From NCBI GenBank assembly GCA_944389025.1, contig CALXKU010000023.1:1-39580 (forward strand): a stretch of DNA of 39,580 nt, in the 5' to 3' direction. Origin of the DNA: an uncultured Spirochaetaceae bacterium (GTDB taxonomy: Bacteria; Spirochaetota; Spirochaetia; Sphaerochaetales; Sphaerochaetaceae). The position numbers were made by a program, and so were the translations under genes. A model generated the notes under the pieces. It was not told the DNA's origin. It searched no databases and was given only the letters and a program-made list of their open reading frames with translations. This document shows positions 1-7,292 of the stretch, piece after piece; the stretch's first letter is position 1, and each line of letters opens with the position of its first letter.

Positions 1-84
1 CTCGTTGTTGAAGGTCAAGCCAGCAGAGGTGGAGAAGACTTTGAAGGAAATCCTAGTTTAGAAATGGGAATGCAGGGGAAATAG
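1..84 (+). other. Possible 3' end of an ORF entering from the left edge
   Basis: Frame 1 is open from the first base to a TAG at 82-84 and would encode 27 residues ending EMGMQGK. I do not recognise the family, and an antisense reading frame (15-200) is equally open, so coding status is uncertain. Bases 85-240 show no gene I can support. Confidence 0.2.
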
Positions 85-240
85 CCGGAAAGCCATCCTA
101 CACAGAGTGCGTAAAGGGAATGTATCTTTATAAGCATCTTTTTATACCTGATTGTCTTCATCCTATGTGATATCCTATAGTTGACTAAGCCAAGAATCAA
201 ATGAAATTGCTATTTCCTGTCCCATTCGCACCATGCCAAT

Positions 241-280
241 ACTGACTGCTTCCATTTGATTGCATGTGGAAGCAGTCAGT
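241..280. terminator. Perfect 14-bp inverted repeat at the 3' end of the AAA/nuclease gene
   Basis: ACTGACTGCTTCCA (241-254) and TGGAAGCAGTCAGT (267-280) are perfect reverse complements around a 12-nt loop. The stop codon of the minus-strand gene (276-278) lies inside one arm. On the plus strand the repeat is followed by TTTT. On the minus strand there is no U-tract, so it may stabilise the 3' end or block read-through from the left rather than act as a standard minus-strand terminator. Confidence 0.5.
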
Positions 281-2123
281 TTTCAAGCTCATCAAATGCG
301 ATTTCAACATCCTTACCGCAAAAGACAACACCATACATCATAACCCGTGTTATAGCTTTTGCTTCCAATTCATAATAATACTTTTTCTCTTTTATCTGCT
401 GGACAGCTTTTGAAGCAAGTTCTGCAAGAGCGTCTCCTTTATCTGCCGCCTTGAGCTCAATTATTATTCCAGGCAAAGTCCTCGTCCTTGGAGTAAGAAG
501 AATATCGAATCTTCCATTACCCGATTCCCTATTCGAGGACACGAAATACTGCCCCATCAGAACACAAAGTCCAAGCATGAATCCATGGTAAAAACTTTCC
601 TTTGCCGTATCATAATAACTTACAGAATGATATAGCAACTTTAATAGAATCGATTTGAGTGTTCTCACATCCCCATTATGGAGCGATGTCTGAATCCCCG
701 CAGCAATTCCTGCGGGAATGATCGGATCAAGGCGTTGAAGAATTTCCTTATTGTACACATATGAGATTTCCCTGTTAGGAATAGAGACGCTACATACGTA
801 ATCTCCAGTATTGGAAATACTGACATCTTTCGCCTTAAGATAGCCCGCCATGAGAAGAAAGCTGTATATTGTGAAAGGATTTCTTTTCACTTCAGGATAA
901 ATCACTCCGGTATCGACATATGTTGAAAGAGAGCCGCCCCTCATCAGCTTAGTTAGGTTATCAATTACCTCAGTATCCGCATTTTCCAATATATCTCCGA
1001 TAATCTCATTACTACCGGTGGATTGCCAGTATGCTTGAGCTCTACACCCATTTGAGAAATAATTAATCACTGACCATGGATTGAAAATCTCTTTTCCTCC
1101 AAAATCATACCCGTCGTACCAAGAACATATCTCATCATACTTATTAACATCTCCATAATAAGCAGCCATCTTCTTCACTTCGTCTGCTGTAAAGCCAAAA
1201 TAGCTGTTATACCTTTCATCCAGAACGGATGAGATTGTTAGATTGTTCAGTCCGCTGAATATGCTCTCCTTCGCAACACGGAGAATGCCTGTAAGGAAGC
1301 CATATGAGAGATTCTCATTATCTTTGAATGCCCCGGAGAAAAGATTGCGCATAAAAAGAATGACATCATTATAAAAGCCACTGAAATACCCTTGCTGTAT
1401 TGGAACATCATACTCATCAATGATAATCATTGGAGAAACGCCATGATGCTCCCTCAGCATCGCAGAGAGAATCTTAAGGGACATTTCGTAATCATCCAGG
1501 CTACCCTTTCTTCCCGCAATACGTCTATAAAGATCTTTCTGTTCTATCTTATCACTGGTATCAAGTTCCTTATGTCGGATGAATTCCGCGCTAATAAGGT
1601 TTCTCAATCCTTCAAAAGTATCTTCCCATGACTGTTTCTTGATATCCTTAAAAGAAAGATAAATCACAGGAAATCTGCCTTGCAGATCCCTATATTTCTT
1701 TCCGCACTGCCATATTGCTTGCTTTCTGAAATAAATGGAAGTATCCTCATCACTTTTTTCAAAGTAAGTCTTCAGCATATTCATGGTAAGAGTCTTACCA
1801 AAGCGGCGTGGACGGGTGAAAAGCACCACCTTTGGGAGCTCATCAATGAAATCCCTTATCAGCAGTGTCTTATCCACATAGTAGTAATGATTTGAAATTG
1901 TTTCCTTATAGTCAACGATGCCGATAGGAAGTCGCAGCTTCTCTCCCTTTTTTATATATAAACCTTTCCTGACTCTTCCATCGGATGGTTTCTCAACATT
2001 TCCTGGAATCTGCCACATGTGCCCTACCTTCACGGCCCCATCTATTTTTCCACTCTTACAAAGGGCTGCAACCCTTCTCTCCGTCAAATTCCACTTTTTA
2101 GAAACTTCTTTCACACTCAGCAT
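276..2123 (-). CDS. AAA-ATPase-like / PD-(D/E)XK nuclease family protein with N-terminal HTH
   Basis: This 615-residue protein belongs to the large bacterial family that joins a predicted AAA-ATPase domain (AAA_9 type) to a C-terminal PD-(D/E)XK nuclease fold (DUF1703 type). Residues 1-45 look like an excisionase/MerR-like helix-turn-helix (LSVKEVSKKWNLTERRV). A P-loop-like RPRRFGKT lies at about 104-111 and the Walker B IIIDEYD at about 233-239. The nuclease core shows GRFDILL and IIIELKAAD near the C-terminus, matching the D...ExK signature. The longer frame begins with TTG at 2141, but the first ATG at 2121-2123 begins exactly at the HTH, so I chose it; no good ribosome site is visible for either. 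The family is often accessory and multicopy in gut anaerobes. Its role is unproven; defence or mobile-element functions are guesses. Confidence 0.85.
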   Translation of the reverse strand: MLSVKEVSKKWNLTERRVAALCKSGKIDGAVKVGHMWQIPGNVEKPSDGRVRKGLYIKKGEKLRLPIGIVDYKETISNHYYYVDKTLLIRDFIDELPKVVLFTRPRRFGKTLTMNMLKTYFEKSDEDTSIYFRKQAIWQCGKKYRDLQGRFPVIYLSFKDIKKQSWEDTFEGLRNLISAEFIRHKELDTSDKIEQKDLYRRIAGRKGSLDDYEMSLKILSAMLREHHGVSPMIIIDEYDVPIQQGYFSGFYNDVILFMRNLFSGAFKDNENLSYGFLTGILRVAKESIFSGLNNLTISSVLDERYNSYFGFTADEVKKMAAYYGDVNKYDEICSWYDGYDFGGKEIFNPWSVINYFSNGCRAQAYWQSTGSNEIIGDILENADTEVIDNLTKLMRGGSLSTYVDTGVIYPEVKRNPFTIYSFLLMAGYLKAKDVSISNTGDYVCSVSIPNREISYVYNKEILQRLDPIIPAGIAAGIQTSLHNGDVRTLKSILLKLLYHSVSYYDTAKESFYHGFMLGLCVLMGQYFVSSNRESGNGRFDILLTPRTRTLPGIIIELKAADKGDALAELASKAVQQIKEKKYYYELEAKAITRVMMYGVVFCGKDVEIAFDELEN

Positions 2124-2166
2124 AACAGAAGAATAACACAACAGAAAAGAAAAATGTGAAAATAAA

Positions 2167-2202
2167 ACGGAAGAATATCAAAAGAGATTAATATCCTTCC
2201 GT
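2167..2202. terminator. Duplicate of the MMPL terminator hairpin
   Basis: ACGGAAGAATAT (2167-2178) pairs with ATATCCTTCCGT (2191-2202) with one mismatch. On the minus strand it is followed by TTTTATT. It is the second copy of the hairpin at 3210-3244. Confidence 0.6.
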
Positions 2203-2212
2203 TCTTTATTCT

Positions 2213-2383
2213 TTAGCTAATTTTCTTGCTGCCTTGTCCCCTCTCCTTGAGCCGTCCTGAAAGTAGCATTACTACAGGAAGGATGAAGAGTGTTGATAGC
2301 ATTGCAACTGTAAGGGAAACAACCATAAGCATTACATAGTAACGGATAGCCGTATAGTAAGCGAATATAAGTACGATGAGCCC
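2213..2383 (-). pseudogene. Truncated MMPL C-terminal fragment
   Basis: Read on the minus strand, the copy stays in frame to a TAA at 2213-2215. It translates to the last transmembrane helix and tail, with AMLSTLFILPVVMLL identical to the intact gene and a tail ending KKIS rather than KKIN. Many differences are synonymous or conservative (for example ASYTPIRYYG versus AYYTAIRYYV). The fragment therefore descends from a functional homologue and not from random drift of a dead copy. Nothing upstream of base 2383 matches MMPL, so the first ~770 codons are missing. Confidence 0.85.
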
Positions 2384-2410
2384 AACACTACTTGACGTCT
2401 AATCAGAGTT

Positions 2411-2452
2411 AACAATCTCCAATTAAAAAGGGATACTTACATGCTGAGATTG
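2411..2452. promoter_or_regulatory. Inverted repeat upstream of the toxin-antitoxin promoter
   Basis: ACAATCTC (2411-2418) and GAGATTGT (2445-2452) form an 8-bp dyad separated by 26 nt, between the MMPL fragment and the TA promoter. It could be a weak hairpin or a remnant of an insertion end; the arms are short and may be chance. Confidence 0.25.
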
Positions 2453-2472
2453 TCTATATTGCTAGGAATTTA

Positions 2473-2502
2473 TTGATTTTTATATAATTTGTAATATAAT
2501 TT
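2473..2502 (+). promoter_or_regulatory. Toxin-antitoxin promoter with direct-repeat operator
   Basis: TTGATT (2473-2478), a 16-nt spacer and TATAAT (2495-2500) form a near-consensus sigma-70 promoter 20 nt upstream of the antitoxin start. The 9-mer ATATAATTT occurs twice (2482-2490 and 2494-2502), overlapping the -10. This placement fits autorepression by the antitoxin, as known for RelB/DinJ systems. AGGAGG at 2508-2513 is the ribosome site. Confidence 0.65.
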
Positions 2503-2519
2503 CCATTAGGAGGCCATAA

Positions 2520-2795
2520 ATGGCACAGACTACATACAGTATTAGGATGGACAGTGATCTCAAGAAGGCTTTCGATTCAATCTGCGAGGATTTTGGGATG
2601 TCTTCTACAACAGCCATAAATGTCTTTGCAAAAGCCGTCGTAAGAGAACGGTGCATACCATTCGAAATCCGATCAGAAAACAAAGGCATGAAAGCATTCA
2701 GGGCACTGCGTGCATCTGCGAAAAGAAACGGACTTCAAGATATGGATATAAATGAAATCGACGAGGAGATAAGGCAGGCCAGGGAAGGGCTATGA
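2520..2795 (+). CDS. RelB/DinJ-family antitoxin
   Basis: A 91-residue protein that starts with the ribbon-helix-helix pattern typical of RelB/DinJ antitoxins: TTYSIRMDSDLKKAFDSICE, then GMSSTTAINVFAKAVVRE and an IPFEIR turn. The charged C-terminus is expected to wrap the toxin. ATG 2520 is preceded by AGGAGG at a good distance. Its TGA overlaps the toxin start (ATGA at 2792-2795), so the two are translationally coupled. The N-terminal half should bind the operator repeats upstream. RelB/DinJ antitoxins more often pair with RelE/YafQ toxins, so the pairing with a PIN toxin is a mixed-type module. Confidence 0.9.
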   Translation: MAQTTYSIRMDSDLKKAFDSICEDFGMSSTTAINVFAKAVVRERCIPFEIRSENKGMKAFRALRASAKRNGLQDMDINEIDEEIRQAREGL

Positions 2796-3205
2796 AAATG
2801 ATGAGAAAGGTCGTAATTGACACGAATGTCCTTGTCTCCGCACTTCTCTCAAGCAATGAGGATTCCGCAACGGTTAGAATTCTTGCAATGGTTTTCGCCG
2901 GTCTAGTTATCCCCGTTCTCACGGATGACATCTTCAGGGAATATGGAGAAGTCCTCAGACGAAGAAAATTCAATTTCCCTGAGGATAGTGTATCTGAACT
3001 TCTTGAAGAAATCAAAAAGAGGTCGATTCTGGCAAATCCAGCAGTTTCCGACTTGGAACTTCCTGATGACAAAGACAGACCTTTCCTTGATGACCTGCTC
3101 TCTGAAGATGATGCAATCCTCGTTACAGGAAATCTGAAGCATTTTCCACAGCATGAGCAGATTATGACCGCAAGATCATTCATTGCCATGCATGGTGAGC
3201 ATTAA
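2792..3205 (+). CDS. PIN-domain toxin (putative ribonuclease)
   Basis: A 137-residue PIN-fold protein of the 'putative toxin-antitoxin system toxin component, PIN family' type. It has the first acidic motif VVIDTNVLVSALL, a central DDIFREYGEV and the closing acidic pair in DDKDRPFLDDLLSEDD. LVTGNLKHFP is the conserved end of the nuclease core. PIN toxins are Mg2+-dependent RNases. The ATG at 2792 overlaps the antitoxin stop; in-frame ATGs at 2798 and 2801 are alternatives, and AGGGAAGGG at 2781-2789 is a possible ribosome site for any of them. Its stop codon sits exactly at the edge of the MMPL repeat, so the inserted module ends with the gene. Confidence 0.9.
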   Translation: MKMMRKVVIDTNVLVSALLSSNEDSATVRILAMVFAGLVIPVLTDDIFREYGEVLRRRKFNFPEDSVSELLEEIKKRSILANPAVSDLELPDDKDRPFLDDLLSEDDAILVTGNLKHFPQHEQIMTARSFIAMHGEH

Positions 3206-3425
3206 TAAAACGGAAGAATATCAAAAAGTTCAATATCCTTCCGTCATTTATTCCTTAGTTAATTTTCTTTCTGCCTTGTATCCTCTCCTTGAGTCTTCCT
3301 GAGAGTAGCATCACTACAGGAAGGATGAAGAGTGTTGATAGCATTGCAACTGTAAGGGAAACAACCATGAGCATTCCGTAATAGCGTATTGGCGTATAAG
3401 AGGCGAATACAAGTACGATGAGCCC
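3204..3425 (-). repeat. Intact-side copy of the MMPL 3' direct repeat
   Basis: This is the partner of 2161-2383. It contains the terminator and the last part of the intact MMPL coding region. The repeat boundary on the left falls at the stop codon of the PIN toxin. Confidence 0.9.
3207..3244. terminator. Bidirectional terminator between PIN toxin and MMPL
   Basis: ACGGAAGAATAT (3210-3221) pairs with ATATCCTTCCGT (3233-3244) with one mismatch. On the minus strand it is followed by TTTTATT, giving a good intrinsic terminator for MMPL. It lies 4 nt after the toxin stop, so it can serve both convergent genes. Confidence 0.7.
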
Positions 3426-5744
3426 CGCATCCACAGCAAGGGAAGTCAGGATTATCGGACGTCCTGTCTCTTTCATGGTCACTGTTATAAGCTCATCAAT
3501 TCCAATTCTGGGATTCTCCCTCTTATGCAGACGGTAGCGCAGAAGGAAATGAAGAGCGTCATCAATTCCTGCACCAATCGTAACTGACGAGAATCCGATT
3601 GTCACAAGATCGAAAGGAATGCCGAATGCAAGCATGAAAATATAGTTGAACATTATACCGATAACGACCGGTATGATTGCCGCAAGGCCTCTGAAGAACG
3701 ATGTCAGAGTGAATGTCGCTATTATGATGATTCCAATAGATGATATGATGGTCGCCATATTCTGATCGCGGATCATCATGTCGCTCACCTTAACCATATC
3801 GGATGAGGTGCAATGGATTCTTGAGCTCGTTCCCTCAGGAAGAAGATATCTGTAATAGCTGAGAGTCTCCTCAACCCTTGCAGCACTTGCAGTCGTTGTC
3901 AGATCCTGATCCCAGGAGTCATAGTTGCGCATCGAAAGGGTTATCTCGGTCGCATCATCGTTTATCATGGTTGAAAGCACATCCGATCCGATCTGAGACT
4001 CCATCTGCATGAGAAGACGGTAGAGAAGATTCATCAGCCCTGCATTCGATGGAATCCCCTCCTCTCCCGTGTACACGTAATTGAGGAAGCTCACGTACTG
4101 GCTGAATGAGAGTGACTGAACGATATCGGTGCAGGACGCCATAACCGTCTCTTCAAACTCATATACCTTTTTAAGGTTCTCCGGCTTCAGGAAGAAGCCC
4201 TCCTCGTCCTCCGGTGCTCTTATCGTCATGTAGTAAGGAGCGGTTCCTCCCATCTTTCTTGCAAAATATAGCGAGTCCTTTATGAAATCATCCCCTTGCG
4301 GGAAGTACTCCATATAGTTTGCATTGTAATCGACTCGGTCCTTTGCATAGATGAAGCCGGCAACAATAAGAACCACCACGATCAGAACAATAAGCCAATA
4401 TTTAAATATGACTTTCAGAATGAAATCTACGAATTTATTTATGATGCCACGCTCAATCTTCCTGAACTTCTGATCCGATGGATAGCGCTGTATCGAGAGG
4501 ATTGCAGGAAGATATACGATTGCGAGAACCGCGCAGTATGCGACACCAATCGAGACAGATACTCCGAACTCCCTGAGCTGAGGTGTACGGCAGATAAGCA
4601 TCGAGACAAAGCCTACAATCGTTGTCATCGCAGCAGAGAGAATCGTCTTCGTAATCTTGGCATATGCGATATTAAGACGTGTCTTATCATGGTATTTGGC
4701 CTCCGCAAAATACTCACTCATCATATGAATCGAATACGAAGAACCGAGCGTAAGGACAAGACATGGAGTCAGAATGGAGATAATCGTCATCTTATAACCC
4801 ATAAGGGCCATCGTTCCAAGCGTCCATACGATTCCCATAAGAGACATCGATGCAGGAACAAGCACACTTCTCTTGCTTCTGAACGAGAGGTAATAAGTGA
4901 TGAGTATTATTATGAAACAGAGAACAAGGAGAACCCCGAGATCCCTGCTTATGTAGTAAGATACTCTGTCGGCAATGACTCCGCCACCGTTTATGCACAC
5001 CCTGCCGTAGTCTCTAAGTGGATCGACCATCGCATTAAGCAGTTCAAGCTCTTCCGCTGTATAATGTGTGGTTCTCCAATATAGCAGTATCGAATTGCAG
5101 TCATCACTATAGAGATAGCCCCTTGCAACCTTGTCATTCTCAAGCCTTGTTCTGAAAATCTCCGCACTCTCGCTATCCCAGCTCTCCCCTGCATTTACGG
5201 GGCTCATCGGAACGACAGCGATTCTGGAACCGACGCGCTCTGCGGTAACAAAATCAAATGCGGAAAGGCATGGGCCGACAAAATCAAGGGATGAGATATC
5301 ATTTTTTACCGATTCTATGAGATCAAGCACCTCCGGCTCATAGAGAAGATCGGAAGTAAAGAGCACGGTGTACTCATCAGGATACTCCCCTGCTTTGATT
5401 CCCGTCCTGAGATTCTCAGGAACATCAGCATGGAGTCTCTCGCTCTCCGGCCGCTCCGTATAGCCATAATGCTCATCACCGACACCCTCATCTGCCGTTG
5501 TGATATATTTCAACGGCTCACCGGATGGTTTCTCTGAAGGGGTCTCCACATACGGGTTCTGCTCTACCCCGGAGGCAAATGAATTAACATCCGCGTCTAT
5601 CTTGAGACTTACAAGTCTGGTAGCAATGAAAGCGGTTAAAAGAAATATGACAATGAGAACAGGAATGCTGAATCTCGTAACGAATTTTATTATATGAAAG
5701 AATACCCTGGTAAAAAACGGTAGTTTGCTTATATCTTCATCCAT
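3255..5744 (-). CDS. RND superfamily (MMPL/Patched-like) transporter
   Basis: An 829-residue inner-membrane protein with the RND/MMPL two-fold layout. It has a first transmembrane helix at about 25-45, a large extracytoplasmic domain, and a block of five to six helices from about residue 260 to 420. A second periplasmic loop with DRVDYNANYMEYFP at its start and a second helix block follow. The motif GAGIDDALHFLLRYR in the second block is characteristic of the Patched/HpnN-like subgroup that moves lipids or other hydrophobic substrates. The longer frame starts with TTG at 5795; the first ATG (5742-5744) starts a plausible cytoplasmic N-terminus (MDEDISKLPFF), so I use it. There is no membrane-fusion or outer-membrane partner beside it. 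The substrate is unknown. Its 3' end is duplicated at 2161-2383. Confidence 0.88.
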   Translation of the reverse strand: MDEDISKLPFFTRVFFHIIKFVTRFSIPVLIVIFLLTAFIATRLVSLKIDADVNSFASGVEQNPYVETPSEKPSGEPLKYITTADEGVGDEHYGYTERPESERLHADVPENLRTGIKAGEYPDEYTVLFTSDLLYEPEVLDLIESVKNDISSLDFVGPCLSAFDFVTAERVGSRIAVVPMSPVNAGESWDSESAEIFRTRLENDKVARGYLYSDDCNSILLYWRTTHYTAEELELLNAMVDPLRDYGRVCINGGGVIADRVSYYISRDLGVLLVLCFIIILITYYLSFRSKRSVLVPASMSLMGIVWTLGTMALMGYKMTIISILTPCLVLTLGSSYSIHMMSEYFAEAKYHDKTRLNIAYAKITKTILSAAMTTIVGFVSMLICRTPQLREFGVSVSIGVAYCAVLAIVYLPAILSIQRYPSDQKFRKIERGIINKFVDFILKVIFKYWLIVLIVVVLIVAGFIYAKDRVDYNANYMEYFPQGDDFIKDSLYFARKMGGTAPYYMTIRAPEDEEGFFLKPENLKKVYEFEETVMASCTDIVQSLSFSQYVSFLNYVYTGEEGIPSNAGLMNLLYRLLMQMESQIGSDVLSTMINDDATEITLSMRNYDSWDQDLTTTASAARVEETLSYYRYLLPEGTSSRIHCTSSDMVKVSDMMIRDQNMATIISSIGIIIIATFTLTSFFRGLAAIIPVVIGIMFNYIFMLAFGIPFDLVTIGFSSVTIGAGIDDALHFLLRYRLHKRENPRIGIDELITVTMKETGRPIILTSLAVDAGLIVLVFASYTPIRYYGMLMVVSLTVAMLSTLFILPVVMLLSGRLKERIQGRKKIN

Positions 5745-5899
5745 AGTAATGTACAAGTATATAGGAAAACAGAGCCAAATATAAGATATATGCAATCCGT
5801 TTTCTGTAGAGTATTGTGGAGAAATTATCCGCTTGCCTACTCTTTTGTTTCATGAAAGAATATATTGATAAGAAATTTGGGAGTTGATCTGTTGCGCTT

Positions 5900-7039
5900 A
5901 TGACATGCGTATGTGTATATGTGGATGGTGGAAAGGGACATTATGTTCCCGCCTGTACTGTGAAAACAGAATTTGAAAGGATGGGATATGACGCCCGTCT
6001 TGAGGAATTTTTCGACTTTCTTGATGTCAGATGGCTTGGCAGGATAAACAAGCTTTTCTGGAGAACCATGCTGCGTAATTCTAAAATTGAGAACAAAATA
6101 AGCAGTCGCAATGACAGTTCAAACGGTATGCAGATGGCAATAAATTACGGCATATCACATCGTTCAGAGAAACTCCTCTCATATGTTGAAGAGGTAAAGC
6201 CAGATCTTTTCTTCACCACGCACCCATATGCGGGAACCGTTATTTCTGAAATGCTTGATGCAAACAATATAGAGATTCCCGTCTACTATTTCGCAACAGA
6301 TGTATTCTCCGCACCGATAGCCTCAATAACAAATAAGCTCAGAAGATTCTACATCTCAACGGAGGAAGGGAGAGAGAAAGTCATAAAGATGGGAATGGAA
6401 CCGGACAAAGTGGTACTGTCTCCATTTCCTCTTCAGCAAAGAGTCAAAGAAGGACAAAAACTTACAAAGAGCGAGGCAAGAAAACTTCTAGGTCTGAAAG
6501 AGGATGTATTCACGATGCAGTTCAACTTAGGGGGAGAAGGACTTGGGTCAATCGAGATAATAAGGGAGCTGAGAGACTTCAAAGACAGGATACAGGTCGT
6601 CATCATTGGAGGACTTGATGATGAAATGAAAAGAAGAATAGATGAAATTAAGAAGAATCTGCCTGATAACATAAGCCTTTTCTGCCCGGGCTTCATCGAA
6701 AACGTTAATGAATACCTTGCGGCCTCAGATATAATCGTGGGAAGATCCGGAATCAATACTCTTCTCGAGGCATTCTACGCCAGAAGGCCGTTCCTGATTA
6801 CGGAACTGGTTTACACGGTAATGAGCTCAGCCGATTATGTAGAGAAATATCATGTGGGATGGAACTGTAACCGAAATCCAGAGAAACAGATAGAAATAAT
6901 AAAAAATCTGACCGAAAACCCTGAAATTCTTGATGAAATGGATAAGAACTTCGATCGCATTCCCATCAAGTTCGATGCCACCTCTCTAGCCAGGATGGTT
7001 ATAAACGATGCTAATGAATATAAGAGAGAAAGGCATTGA
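5900..7039 (+). CDS. MGDG-synthase/MurG-like glycosyltransferase
   Basis: A 379-residue GT-B enzyme of the family that includes bacterial processive diacylglycerol glucosyltransferases, plant MGDG synthases and MurG (GT28 type). The N-terminal GGKGH loop (residues about 10-14) is the counterpart of the glycine-rich acceptor loop. The C-terminal half has NLGGEGLGS, VVIIGG, the CPGFIENVNEYLAASDIIVGR stretch (seen at bases ~6680-6740) and SGINTLLEA for nucleotide-sugar binding. It probably adds a sugar to a membrane lipid on the cytoplasmic face. ATG 5900 was chosen because the GGKGH loop follows at the usual distance; the Shine-Dalgarno signal is weak. A second lipid-type glycosyltransferase lies 250 bases downstream, suggesting a glycolipid pathway. 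Donor and acceptor are not readable from the sequence. Confidence 0.82.
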   Translation: MTCVCVYVDGGKGHYVPACTVKTEFERMGYDARLEEFFDFLDVRWLGRINKLFWRTMLRNSKIENKISSRNDSSNGMQMAINYGISHRSEKLLSYVEEVKPDLFFTTHPYAGTVISEMLDANNIEIPVYYFATDVFSAPIASITNKLRRFYISTEEGREKVIKMGMEPDKVVLSPFPLQQRVKEGQKLTKSEARKLLGLKEDVFTMQFNLGGEGLGSIEIIRELRDFKDRIQVVIIGGLDDEMKRRIDEIKKNLPDNISLFCPGFIENVNEYLAASDIIVGRSGINTLLEAFYARRPFLITELVYTVMSSADYVEKYHVGWNCNRNPEKQIEIIKNLTENPEILDEMDKNFDRIPIKFDATSLARMVINDANEYKRERH

Positions 7040-7064
7040 AGTGTTTTCGATTCTATGATATTTT
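7036..7064 (+). promoter_or_regulatory. Candidate tRNA-Pro promoter
   Basis: TTGAAG (7036-7041), a 17-nt spacer and TATTTT (7059-7064) lie just before the tRNA. The -35 overlaps the stop codon of the preceding glycosyltransferase. Confidence 0.4.
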
Positions 7065-7079
7065 AATCAGAGCGATATT

Positions 7080-7152
7080 CGGGCAGTAGCGCAGGGGCTA
7101 GCGCGTCTGGTTCGGGACCAGAAGGTCGCGGGTTCAATTCCCGCTTGCCCGA
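7080..7152 (+). tRNA. tRNA-Pro (anticodon CGG)
   Basis: All arms fold. The acceptor CGGGCAG pairs with TTGCCCG (one G-T), the D stem is GCGC/GCGC, and the anticodon stem is TCTGG/CCAGA. The loop TTCGGGA places CGG at 34-36, and the T arm is GCGGG-TTCAATT-CCCGC. The discriminator is A at 7152 and CCA is not encoded, so it must be added enzymatically. It reads CCG codons. Confidence 0.96.
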
Positions 7153-7184
7153 CTTCTTTTTTTTAACGGCATTTGCCGTTTTTC
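7153..7184 (+). terminator. Intrinsic terminator after tRNA-Pro
   Basis: AACGGC (7165-7170) pairs with GCCGTT (7175-7180) around a 4-nt loop, followed by TTTC and more Ts. A run of eight Ts also precedes the hairpin. Confidence 0.7.
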
Positions 7185-7292
7185 TTTTTCTTACGTCTTA
7201 TTTATAAACAGTAATTAGATAGGCTTTTGCATTTTTTCATTGCCAGAATCCCCACTTGAATATATTTTTATAATCAGTAGAATTAGTTCGGG

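Larger units (their letters stand above)
2161..2383 (-). repeat. Diverged partial copy of the 3' end of the MMPL gene plus its terminator
   Basis: These 223 bases align over their whole length with 3204-3425, the terminator and last ~57 codons of the MMPL gene. By hand count there are about 27 mismatches and one indel, roughly 88% identity. The match starts at the toxin stop codon on the right copy and stops abruptly at GAGCCC. The two copies are direct repeats that bracket the toxin-antitoxin pair. Confidence 0.9.

Noticed and set aside
15-200. 61-codon minus-strand ORF at the left edge
   Set aside because: No recognisable motif, ribosome site or neighbour context; the opposite frame is equally open.
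2698-3189. Antisense ORF (163 codons) across the antitoxin and PIN toxin
   Set aside because: It mirrors two confidently assigned genes and starts and ends without signals.
2161-3425. Insertion sequence flanked by target-site duplications
   Set aside because: The repeats are over 200 bp, diverged and coding, with no transposase or terminal inverted repeats between them.
4296-5084. Long antisense ORF (262 codons) inside the MMPL gene
   Set aside because: It lies wholly opposite a clear RND coding region, has no family features, and its composition follows from the codon use of the other strand.
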